Assembly: GCA_021775915.1 (NCBI GenBank)
Contig: JAJFGW010000048.1
Coordinates: 1-64,000, forward strand
DNA: 64,000 nt
Direction of reading: 5' to 3'
Source: Alphaproteobacteria bacterium
GTDB lineage: Bacteria > Pseudomonadota > Alphaproteobacteria > Micavibrionales > Micavibrionaceae
The notes beneath the pieces were generated by a model that ran no database searches, was not told where the DNA came from, and worked only from the letters and a program-made list of their open reading frames with translations. Both the position numbers and the translations under genes were made by a program. This document shows positions 52,901-62,900 of the stretch, one piece after another; the first letter of the stretch is position 1, and every line of letters begins with the position of its first letter.

Positions 52901-55234
52901 TTAAACTTCCGTATTCTCAGCCTGCGTACCATATTGTTTGGCCTGAAGCTTGGCGATAACCTCATCTTTTGGCCCATATGCCACAAGCTTACCGCGATCT
53001 ATCAGAATCAGTTTATCAACCAAACCCAGCATTGAGCCTTTATGAGTAATGAGAAGTGTTGTCTTATTCTCGCACAATGTTTCAAGTCTTTTGCGCAAGC
53101 GATTTTCAGAAGCAGGGTCCATAGAAGCCGTTGGCTCATCCAAAATCATCACCGGCGGATCATATAAAAGGGAACGCGCAATCGCCACGGCCTGTCGCTG
53201 TCCGCCCGACAAAGCCTCACCGCGCTCACCAACCGGCGTATCCAGCCCGTGCTGAGAACCACGCAAAAACTCCAGCACGCCCGCCATTTCAGCGGCACGC
53301 ATTACAGCGCGATCCGGCGCTGTTTCATGTCCCATTGTAATATTTTCGCGCACAGAACCGTAAAACAGCTGCGGGTCTTGCTGCACAGCCCCGATAGAGC
53401 GCCGCAAATCACCTGGATCAATCTGACGTACGTCTGTACCATCAATCTGTACGCTTCCACTATCAGGCTGGTAAAGATTGACAATCAACCGCTCAACCGT
53501 TGTCTTGCCCGAACCAACAGCGCCAATAATGCCAACCTTATCACCCGGCTCAATTGTAAAATTAATATGATTAAGCGCCGGAATGCTTTGTTCTGGGTAA
53601 TGAAACACAACATCTTTAAATTCGATATGCCCCTCAAAAGAGGGTTTGGCAATAAAGTGTTTGCCTTCAGGACGCTCCACATCCTTTTTCATCAAATCAT
53701 CAAGCTGGACCAGCGCTTCTTTTGATTGATTCATACGTGTGAGCAAGCCTGCGACCTGCGCAAGAGGCGCCATAGCGCGCCCGGACAAAATAACACAGGC
53801 AATAAGCGCCCCCATAGAGATTAACCCGGCAGAAATCAGGTAAACCCCGGTAATAACAACAGCAACATTGGTTAATTGCTGAATCAAAACCGTATAATTA
53901 AGCGCAAAAGCTGAAATACGGCGCGATTTTACCGCTGTCCGTGACGCCTTATCGGTTAGCTCTTCCCATTTACGCTGGGTATGACCTTCTGCGGCCTGCA
54001 TTTTAATCGTCTCAAGACCGGTAATCGTTTCAAAAAGCTGCGCATTTTTCAGAGCGCTTTCATTCATGGATTGCCGGGTAATCTTCTGCATCGGCTTTTG
54101 CAGGATAAAGCCCATCACAGCAATAAGAGGCAAAGCCACGGCCGGCACAACAGCAAGCCAGCCACCGATAACCATAATCAACAAAATAAACAAAAGAACA
54201 AAGGGCAAATCAATCATCGCGACCATGGTTGCCGAGGTAAAGAAATCGCGCAGCCCTTCAAATTCGCGCATATTACTGGCCAAAACCCCGGCGCTCGCAG
54301 GCCTTGCGGCCATAGTCATGCCCATAATTTGCTCATAAAGCTGCGCAGAAATTTTTACGTCCGCTTTTCTACCTGCAATATCAAGAAAATGTGCCCGTAG
54401 ATTTTTCAATATAAAATCAAAGGCATAAACAATAACAATCCCTGCCGCCAGCACCCAAAGCGTTTCAAACGCATTATTGGGAATAACACGGTCATAAACA
54501 TTCATGATAAACATAGGACTGGCCAGCGCAAACAAGTTAATCATGATAGCTGCGACAACAACTTCCTGATAAAGCCGTATATTCTCCTTCAAGGAGCCCC
54601 AGAACCAGTTACGCTTTGTATTAATTTCTGCTGGGCCCGCCCGTTCATCGCTGCGCGCAATCGGCCGCAAGAAAAAAGCATAGCCCGTATGGAGCGCTTT
54701 CAACTCATCCAGCCCCATAACCTGCTTTTCATCCTCAGTTTCCGGAAACTGAACTAAAAAACGCGTTTCAGGGTGAAGATCAACCTTAGCACCCGGCTCC
54801 TGTTTAGGCGGGGCCTTATCCGGATACTTAATATCCCAGAGGATACAAGCATAGTCCTTATCAAGAACCAGAATACAAGGTAAGTTAGGAGCAACCGCCA
54901 AGGCTTCCAAAGGACGGTCAACCAGTTTTGCATGCAAATCAGCACGTTCAGCCGCCCGGACAAATAAAGCCGGAGTAATTCCTTCTTTCGGAATAGGAAG
55001 GCCCGCCACCAAGGCTGACCGGCTGGTACGACGGCCATAATGCCCCGCCATCAAGCGCAAACAATCAACCAGCGCACTTTGCACAGCCATACGGTCCGCC
55101 TGTAAAGGCCAAGCACCCGGCATATCAACCGCACTTTTCTCGGATTCAGATTCGGATTCAGACTCAGGTGCCTCCGCAGGAGCTCCTTCCTCCTCCGTCA
55201 CAGAATCTTTTTCATTTTCATTTTTGGCAGTCAC
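52901..55234 (-). CDS. Type I secretion ABC exporter, LssB-type with inactive C39 domain
   Basis: A 777-residue permease-ATPase. The head is acidic with Glu-Ser repeats; residues about 45-175 are a C39-peptidase-like domain in which the catalytic Cys is replaced (the expected position is Ala or Ser; only VDCLRLMAGHYG remains), as in exporters that bind but do not cut RTX proteins. Residues about 215-490 are the six-helix membrane domain; the ATPase has GAVGSGKTTVE (Walker A), LSGGQRQAVAIARSLL and MILDEPTASMD. The start is GTG. It lies 30 bp downstream of the tolC-like gene. Confidence 0.94.
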   Translation of the reverse strand: MTAKNENEKDSVTEEEGAPAEAPESESESESEKSAVDMPGAWPLQADRMAVQSALVDCLRLMAGHYGRRTSRSALVAGLPIPKEGITPALFVRAAERADLHAKLVDRPLEALAVAPNLPCILVLDKDYACILWDIKYPDKAPPKQEPGAKVDLHPETRFLVQFPETEDEKQVMGLDELKALHTGYAFFLRPIARSDERAGPAEINTKRNWFWGSLKENIRLYQEVVVAAIMINLFALASPMFIMNVYDRVIPNNAFETLWVLAAGIVIVYAFDFILKNLRAHFLDIAGRKADVKISAQLYEQIMGMTMAARPASAGVLASNMREFEGLRDFFTSATMVAMIDLPFVLLFILLIMVIGGWLAVVPAVALPLIAVMGFILQKPMQKITRQSMNESALKNAQLFETITGLETIKMQAAEGHTQRKWEELTDKASRTAVKSRRISAFALNYTVLIQQLTNVAVVITGVYLISAGLISMGALIACVILSGRAMAPLAQVAGLLTRMNQSKEALVQLDDLMKKDVERPEGKHFIAKPSFEGHIEFKDVVFHYPEQSIPALNHINFTIEPGDKVGIIGAVGSGKTTVERLIVNLYQPDSGSVQIDGTDVRQIDPGDLRRSIGAVQQDPQLFYGSVRENITMGHETAPDRAVMRAAEMAGVLEFLRGSQHGLDTPVGERGEALSGGQRQAVAIARSLLYDPPVMILDEPTASMDPASENRLRKRLETLCENKTTLLITHKGSMLGLVDKLILIDRGKLVAYGPKDEVIAKLQAKQYGTQAENTEV

Positions 55235-55264
55235 GTAAGTCGACCCCTAAATCACCAATCCAGC

Positions 55265-56743
55265 TCACATTTTAGCAGGATTGGACTCTCTAGGATAGTC
55301 TACACCCAAAGTAGGCAAAAGCTCGCCCTTAAGCGCCAAAAGGCGGTACACAGCAAACATTTCCAGAAATTCTGAATTTACCGTATTTGACCTTGAAACA
55401 AACAATTCATTCTGAGAATCCAATACATCAAGTAACGTACGGCGACTCAGGTCAAACTGGTCTTTATAAGCCTTAACCACTTCGGTATTGGCATCGGCCT
55501 GCGCTGCAAACTGGCGCGCACGCTCACCGGCAGAAACCATCCGCGCCCAAGTTTGGCGCACATCGCTCTCCACACTCCGCGCCGCTTCTGTCCTGGCTTC
55601 CTTGGCCTGTGCTTCACGGCTGATAAACTCACGAACACGCGCCGTATCACCGCCGCCGCGATAAAGGTTCCAATCCACCACAACTAGCGCAGAAGCGCTG
55701 GTGTCACGGCCACGTACACCGTTGAGGTCCCGGCCTTCACGAGCATTTACCTGAAAATCGACCTGCGGATAGAATGTTGATTGAGACCCTTCAAATTCAG
55801 CGTGCGCAACCTTAATGTCAGCCTCAAAAATATCAATCGTCGGACTCTGATGAAGCGCCAACTTAATCTCTCTATCCACATCCACGGACAACCCATCAAC
55901 CGGCACAAGCGGCAATAACAGGTCTCCCGGCGGATCACCGACTTCACGAATATAGGAAGATTCGGCAAAACGAAGCTGTTCACGAACACTGGACTCCTGC
56001 GCTCTGGCAGATGCCATCCGCGCCCGCGCCTGCTCCAAATCGGCCTGGGTTGAACGACCCGCCGTTGCGCTATCTTCAATTTGCTCCAAAATAGCAATAT
56101 GATCAGCCACATTTTTACGGGCAATACGCAGCAATTCACGCTGACGCAGCACCTCCAAATAAGATTCTACGACCGCAAGACCGACCAACTCTGATGTCTC
56201 ACGCACCCGGCTGGAAGCCGATAAAACGCGCATCGCCTGACGCTCGTTCTCATATTTTGTTTCCCAGCCATCAAATAAAAGCTGAGTTAAAGTTAAGCCG
56301 GCCTCATAACGCCACAAATTTTCAGGATCATCGTCCCGTCCCGCACGTGTGGCTGGGTCATCACTATGCTCAACACCCGTATCCCCGCGAAAATCAATCG
56401 AAGGGAAATAAAGCGCCTTGGCTTGACGTAACTCTTCATCGGTAGCACGGCGATTTGTCTGAACAACCCCTGTTTCCGGGTTGGTGTTCACGCCAATAGC
56501 CACAGCGTCACGCAGGCTCATGGTCTTATCACTTCCTGCACCCGGCTCAATATTTTGCAATTCATTCGAACGCAAGGGCACTTGGTTAACAACAGCGGCA
56601 GGACTCGCTTCCACCATCATAACTCTATCCTCTACAGCAACACCGGACTTCGCAGCAATATCCTCTGTCGCCCATGCAGCCTGCGCCATAAGGGTCACAC
56701 AAGATGTTGTCAGCGCCCATTTTTTAATATCAAACCGTTTCAT
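55265..56743 (-). CDS. TolC-family outer-membrane channel for type I secretion
   Basis: A 492-residue outer-membrane efflux protein. A signal peptide (residues 1-25, ending AAWA) is followed by two long repeats typical of TolC with helix-rich coiled-coil stretches. The segments MSLRDAVAIGVNTNPETG and VVDWNLYRGGGDTAR are typical. It lies downstream of the adhesin behind a terminator, so it has its own promoter in 56744-56950, and runs into the exporter gene 30 bp later. Confidence 0.92.
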   Translation of the reverse strand: MKRFDIKKWALTTSCVTLMAQAAWATEDIAAKSGVAVEDRVMMVEASPAAVVNQVPLRSNELQNIEPGAGSDKTMSLRDAVAIGVNTNPETGVVQTNRRATDEELRQAKALYFPSIDFRGDTGVEHSDDPATRAGRDDDPENLWRYEAGLTLTQLLFDGWETKYENERQAMRVLSASSRVRETSELVGLAVVESYLEVLRQRELLRIARKNVADHIAILEQIEDSATAGRSTQADLEQARARMASARAQESSVREQLRFAESSYIREVGDPPGDLLLPLVPVDGLSVDVDREIKLALHQSPTIDIFEADIKVAHAEFEGSQSTFYPQVDFQVNAREGRDLNGVRGRDTSASALVVVDWNLYRGGGDTARVREFISREAQAKEARTEAARSVESDVRQTWARMVSAGERARQFAAQADANTEVVKAYKDQFDLSRRTLLDVLDSQNELFVSRSNTVNSEFLEMFAVYRLLALKGELLPTLGVDYPRESNPAKM

Positions 56744-56905
56744 ATTTACTATCCTTCGCCAGGGAATTTTTTATTCAAAGCATTATTAATAATCGTTAAA
56801 AATATACTGATCCATCGTTATACTTATGACCTTTTTCCACAGAATTATCAAGTCCGCAAGTCAATTTTCTCAGGGAGTTAGCAGCCCTTCTTCACATTTA
56901 ACAAA

Positions 56906-56940
56906 GAAAAAACCGAACGGATCTTACAATCCATCCGGCT
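56906..56940 (-). terminator. Terminator after the RTX adhesin
   Basis: On the minus strand CCGGATGGAT and ATCCGTTCGG pair along ten positions (two G-U pairs) around a 6-nt loop, followed by six T. It lies 56-90 bp after the adhesin stop, and separates the adhesin from the tolC-type gene. Confidence 0.85.
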
Positions 56941-56950
56941 CACTAAGCGC

Positions 56951-56962
56951 TCCCGTTAGGAA
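56951..56962 (+). repeat. Left arm of a 12-bp inverted repeat flanking the adhesin gene
   Basis: TCCCGTTAGGAA. The exact reverse complement occurs at 63529-63540. It lies 33 bp after the adhesin stop, and 207 bp upstream of the tolC-type start. Confidence 0.5.
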
Positions 56963-56995
56963 TATTGGAGAACTTCGTGAAAACTTTTCTTATTT

Positions 56996-59900
56996 TTAAA
57001 CTATAAGGTTACCATTATTCGTCAAATCTTCAACGGTAACGCCCGTAATACCTTCAAGAACAGCCATATCAGCAGCATTATTCACATCGCCACTACCACT
57101 CAGATCAACAGCAATCATTGTATCCGTGCCATTATCCGTCGCAAAAACAAAGCTGTCGATTGTGGCCTGCGTTGCACTTGTACTCGCCAAGAGCAGTGAC
57201 AAATCAAGATCATCGCCTTCGGCAACATCAAAATCTTTCACTGTATCAACCCCTTCATCAATAGATTCGAACAGGAAGCTATCAGCGCCAGTACCACCAT
57301 AAAGCGTATCGTTACCAAGGCCGCCAGTCAGAACATCATTGCCCTCCTGACCGAAGATAACATCATCACCGGCACCGCCGCTAAGGTTATCATTACCGCC
57401 ATCGCGGGTTTCACCCTGAGCATTAACGCTTTCAGCAGCTAGCTCTTCACCGTTGGCTTTAATATAAGCAATCGTATCCTGACGATTCCAGCCGGCACCA
57501 GCCTCAAGCTGCTCAAAAACTTCCCAGCCTGCGCCAGGGTCAGTGCTCAAACCTTGTGCCACCGCCAATGCATCCGTATTCAGCGCATCGCCAAAGATCA
57601 AATCAGCACCATCACCGCCCGTGATGTCATCACCACCAACAGCAGCCAGCTTGTTCAGCGGATTGGTAGCAGCCAGCGCCGCATCCAAATCAGCCGGGTC
57701 AGCAATATTCAAAGACACGCCATCAGAATCAATCAGGTTAATATTGCTAATATCCGAACCAATATCGATACCAACGCCAATCACTTCATCGCTAAGCGCC
57801 TGAAGCTGCGCCACTTCATTGGTGCTATCATCAATACCTGTGAACTGATCAACCGAATCCTGAGTATTCTGGTTATCAACAACATTGCCGTTATCATCCA
57901 GATAAAAATTCGGACGGCCATCACTGATGAAATAACTAATCGTTTCAGCGCCGGAAATCGGATCATTGCTAAGATCACCCTTAAGCCAGCTAATACCATC
58001 CTGCAGCGCGGCCTCATAGTTCGTCCAGCCACCACCATCGAGACCATCAACAAAATTCAAGGCATCCGCCAAACCAGCAACACTTGTTACCGTAAAGGTC
58101 TCTGCCGTATTCGAATCTGTGCTGAACGGTACAAGGTGAACTTTTATTTCACCGTTATTATAGGCACCAAAATCATTAATCAGATTAGAAACAGCATCAA
58201 CCAAAATTGAAATTTTGGAATTAACGTCACCGCGATCACCCATAGAGCCACTCGTATCGAGCATCATGACAAAGTTATAATCCTGAGTCTGATTCTCTAA
58301 ACGAGAGCCACCAACATCACCGACCAGAATGTCATCAGACACACCGCCGGTAATAACGCCATTATCATCACCAACACGGTAAATTGTGGTTTCTCCGTCA
58401 ATGTCATTAACATTCTCACCAACAATAAGCGCCGGCACATCACCCCACAAAGCGAGGTCAGCAACGCTCGTATCACCATCAGCGTCCATTACTGTGTACT
58501 GGAATACATCATGCGTCATCTCAAGTGGCGGATGATCAGCACAAGGATATTCAACCCAGACATTATTCAGCAAGAACGATGCGCCATAATAATCACCATC
58601 ATTCACAGACTGAATATTCACCTCGGTAATCAACTGACCAAAATCAGCAGAGTTAAGCGTGAAGTTAAACTCGCCATTGATAATCTGGTTCGGTACAAAT
58701 TGTTGCTCACCCGCAACTGTTGTTCCATCGGCTAACGTCACAATATAATCAAGACCATAGTTACCAGAGTCATTGTTGCTACCAAGTTCGGCGATTGTAA
58801 TCATCACTTTATCGGCATCCTCTGCAAAGGAAAGGTCAAAAGACTCACCTTTAGGCCAGACTTTTTTACTGTCGCCAGTATCAAGATTATCAATTCCAAA
58901 ACCGGAGCCATCAGACGTATCAAGCCAGCTAATATCAAAGTTACCGGCATTGGCAATGCTGATCGTAATACCATTGCTTGTCAAAGACGTTTGAAGTCCG
59001 GCAGCATCACTGGCACCAAGATCAAGATGGGCTTCAACAACTTTGCCATCACAAACACATGTGGTTTCAGTTGGAAGATCTGTACCATCAAACCAGCCAT
59101 TGGCACTTGAACTCCACTGCGTCAGATACCCGTCCTGATCATAAGACGTTTCGATATCAGTCTTCGGATGCAGCCAGATACCAAGAGCATCAGCAAAGCT
59201 TGCGCCACTCCAATCAGCAGGGTCACCGTAAAGCGGCACATGATCAACAATAACCGTCGCATCTAACGTAAAGCTAAAGACGTGGTTGCCATTCGCATCA
59301 ATCGTCGAAGAAATATTCGTAAACGGATTGCTCGTCGCTAGCGATGTCAGAATTTTATCCGGTGCCTGAATACCAGAAGCGGTAGAACCATCAAAGGCAC
59401 TAGAGGAGCTATTCAAACCATTATAACCATAGGCCGTTACAATTGGTGTGCCGGTGCCACTAGCATCAAAATAGAATAGCGCCATTTCACCAGGCTGGTT
59501 TTTCGGGTTCGGGCCATCATTCAGAGCCAAAGTGAACCCTTCCGTGATTTTCCCGTTTGTAGGGTCAGAAATAACCATCGAGAAACTCAGTTCATCGGTC
59601 GTTTCATTATAGCTCGTTGTAACATTTTTAATGTCACCGGCAGCATCACTTCCTGAAGGGTTGTCTTGCGAGAAAGTATGAACTGTTTCTTTAACGCCAG
59701 TTACTGGCCCGGTCGGTTGGTCAAACAACGTGTAATCATATGAACCGTCTTCAAAAATTTCCAACGTACCAAAGTCGCCGTCAATCGTGGCCGCGCCGCC
59801 TGTCAGGTCAACATCATTGCCCTGGAAGGAAATCGTTGTGACTTTGTTTGCCGGATCAGGAGCATCGAACTCATCCTGACTAAGATTATCCGCAGCGCTC

Positions 59901-62900
59901 GGGCCACCGTTAAGGCCGGTAATCACATTACCGTTCGTGCCACCTGCAACGACATCGAAGATATTCAGATCATCATTAGCCAGAAGACCATCATCCTGAA
60001 CACGCACTGTGATTGTACCGTCATCTGTATCGCCATCACTATCTGTCGCGGTAACACCAAACTCCAGAGCAATAACATCGCTATCCTCATCCGGATCAGC
60101 ACTTGTGTCCTTCGAATCAGGATGATCAAGTGTCCCTTCGAGGGTAAAGGTGTAATCACCATCTACTTCTAAAACCAACGTAAAGATTGTTTCACCAGCA
60201 GCTGTCCCGGTATAGGTACTACCAAGCAGCGCCACCGCTACAGGCACACCATTGCTTGTCAAAGGAATAGGGCTGGTAAACCCGCCATTAGCAGAGAAGC
60301 TACCCGGTGTATCATCACCAAATGTTGCAGAGATATTGTTATTAATCACAACAGGCCCAAGATCAGTTTCATCAACTGTGATTTCATCATCAGTGACAAG
60401 AGGTTCGTCATCATCTTCCCACGTAACAGTAAAGGCATCAGTTGCACTATTGTTGTTATCACTCGGATCAAATTCGCCGTCAGACACAGGATTCTCTGTC
60501 GTCAGAACTTTTGCCGTTAGGTTCAGTGATCCGGCAAAAGTTGGATCGGCTGAACTTATCGTCAGACCGGCAAGCTGTGCCGGGGTGAAGCTCCAGATAC
60601 CAGGCGCGGTGTTCGTGCCCTGGTTAAAGCTAAAGCCAGCCGGAACGCCGGAGACTTGGTAACCCGTGATATGCTCGGAACCGTCGAGGTCAACACCGAG
60701 GCTGCCAGCAATATTAACCGCAATCGGGTTGCCTTCATCGACCGTGCCGCCCGTCGCATTGATGCTCGGTGCATCGGCAACCGCATCAACAATCACGTTA
60801 AAGCTGTCAGGGGCACTGGAAGCACTGATACCCTCAATCGGATCAGTCGCTGTCGCCGTTGCCACCAAACCGGTCAGATCAATATCGCTCTGCGCCACCG
60901 GCGTGAATGTAAACAGCGTACTTAAGTTCGCGCCCGCAGGAAGTGTTACTGTCCAGACCGTGCCGGCAGGATTAAATGTGCCAACCGGTGCTGTAACTGC
61001 GCCCCATGCCGGATCAAAACCGGTGATGGTTACGCTCAGGAACTCAGCCGCTTCTGCCGTTGCACTTAAATTCGCAACAACAGCAACATCAACCGTGCCA
61101 TCTTCTTTGACCTGCGCATTATCAACGCCGCCATTCACAGTGATGCTCGGTGGATCAATATCCGGTGTCCACGTTACGCTCAGCGCATCAGAAGCCTGAT
61201 TGTTATTGTCAGATGGATCGAACTCGCCATCACTGACAGGGTTTTCCGTTGTAAACACAGTCGCCGTTAAGTTCAGCGTACCGTTAAAAGTCGCCGGGCC
61301 CGTAATCGTCAGACCGGCAAGCTGTGCCGGGGTGAAGCTCCAGATACCAGGCGCGGTGTTCGTGCCCTGGTTAAAGTTAAAGCCAGCCGGAACGCCGGAG
61401 ACTTGGTAACCCGTGATATGCTCGGAACCGTCAAAATTATCAGACCCCAAAGCACCGGCAATGTTAACCGCAATCGTCGCGCCTTCAACATCACTGCCGC
61501 CCGCAGCATTAACAGTAGGATCGTCAGCAACCGCATCAACAATAATATCAAAATCATCCGTTGCGCTCGCAGTCGTGCCCGTCACAGGCTCGGTTGCTAT
61601 CGCTGTCGCCACCAACCCTGTGAGATCAATATCGCTCTCGGCAGGAGGCGTAAAAGTCATCACTGTGCTCAGATTCGTATTAGGCGGCAATGTTACCGTC
61701 CATGTACCTGCGCCCGCATTATATGTGCCAACGGGTGCAGAGAATCCCCAACCAGGGCCAACACCCGAGACCGTTACAGTCAGGAACGCATCCGGCGAAT
61801 CTACGGAATTAATAGAAGCAAAAATTGGGACATCAACTGTGCCATCTTCTTTAACCAGAACGTTATCAATTTCCTGTCCGACATAAACCTCAGGCGGATC
61901 AGCAACCGGCTTCCAGGTTACATTAAATTCATCTGTAGCGTTTGCTTCATCATTCGTGAAATCAAAATCAAGATCGGTTTTATTAGCTTCTTCGGCGATA
62001 CTTTCCACGCCCAATGTAATCGTACCAAAATAATTTGTTGGCGCTGAAATTTCCAGCCCGGTCAGGTCCGCTTTTGTAAGCTGCCATGTACCGCCACCAA
62101 GACTTGTCCCGGCAGATAATGTGAATCCGGTAGGGACGCTATATATAAAGACCGTCGCAATTTCTTCCGAACCATCGATGTCATTCACAGACGTCGTGAT
62201 ATTAATCGGTGCCGGATCATCTTCATTGGCCATTGTATCTGTAGCATCAAGATTAGGCGTATCCGCCACGGCATCCGTTGTTACACTGAACGTTGCCGCA
62301 GTACCACTAGTCAGGCCGGTCGACGTATCAGTATTAATCGCATTTGCAAGCAAAGTTGAAATATCAACATCACTATCCGCAGGAGGGAACAGAGTCGGGC
62401 CGCCAGTAAATGTCGCGCCCGGCGCCGCCGTAAATTCCCATGTCCCTGCGGCCGCATTATATGTGCCGCCATTCGGGGTCACACCCCAACCTGCGGGAAT
62501 ACCGGTAATCCGAACGGTAACCTGCACATCCGGGCCACCATTGGGATCGGCAAAAACAGACAAAGCTACGCTGCCGTCCTCATATACAAAAGCAGGAGAA
62601 ACTTCCAAAAGCGGCGGCACAGGGCCATCAGGCTCCTGGAAATTTTCAATAAAGAAAAGCTCGTCAATAAACTCGGGCAAACCAAACACAAGCGCTGTCG
62701 GATCAATCGGGCCAATATCATCAAGCGGATTAATCGGCGTAGATGTAAAGCTGCTCTGAAAACCAAAACCACCACGACCATTAGAGCCGCCTTCACCGGC
62801 AGCGGGTTCAATAGCAGAAAGCTGCTCGGTCAGCGCTGCCAGATCATCGTCGGTTGTACGCAAACTTTGCGTATCCGCAGTCCGGTCTTCGCCTTCCGCT

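Noticed and set aside
55143-55165. Four GANTC sites in 23 bp inside the exporter gene
   Set aside because: They come from a Glu-Ser repeat in the protein, so a coding cause is enough.
56786-56799. TTAA-N6-TTAA upstream of the tolC-type gene
   Set aside because: Spacer is 6, not 7; in AT-rich DNA such pairs are common.
57554-58210. 218-codon ORF opposite the VWA region
   Set aside because: Antisense shadow of the adhesin with no family likeness.
61403-62047. Long ORF opposite the adhesin (214 codons)
   Set aside because: Antisense to repeat-rich coding sequence, no ribosome site, composition like a shadow frame.
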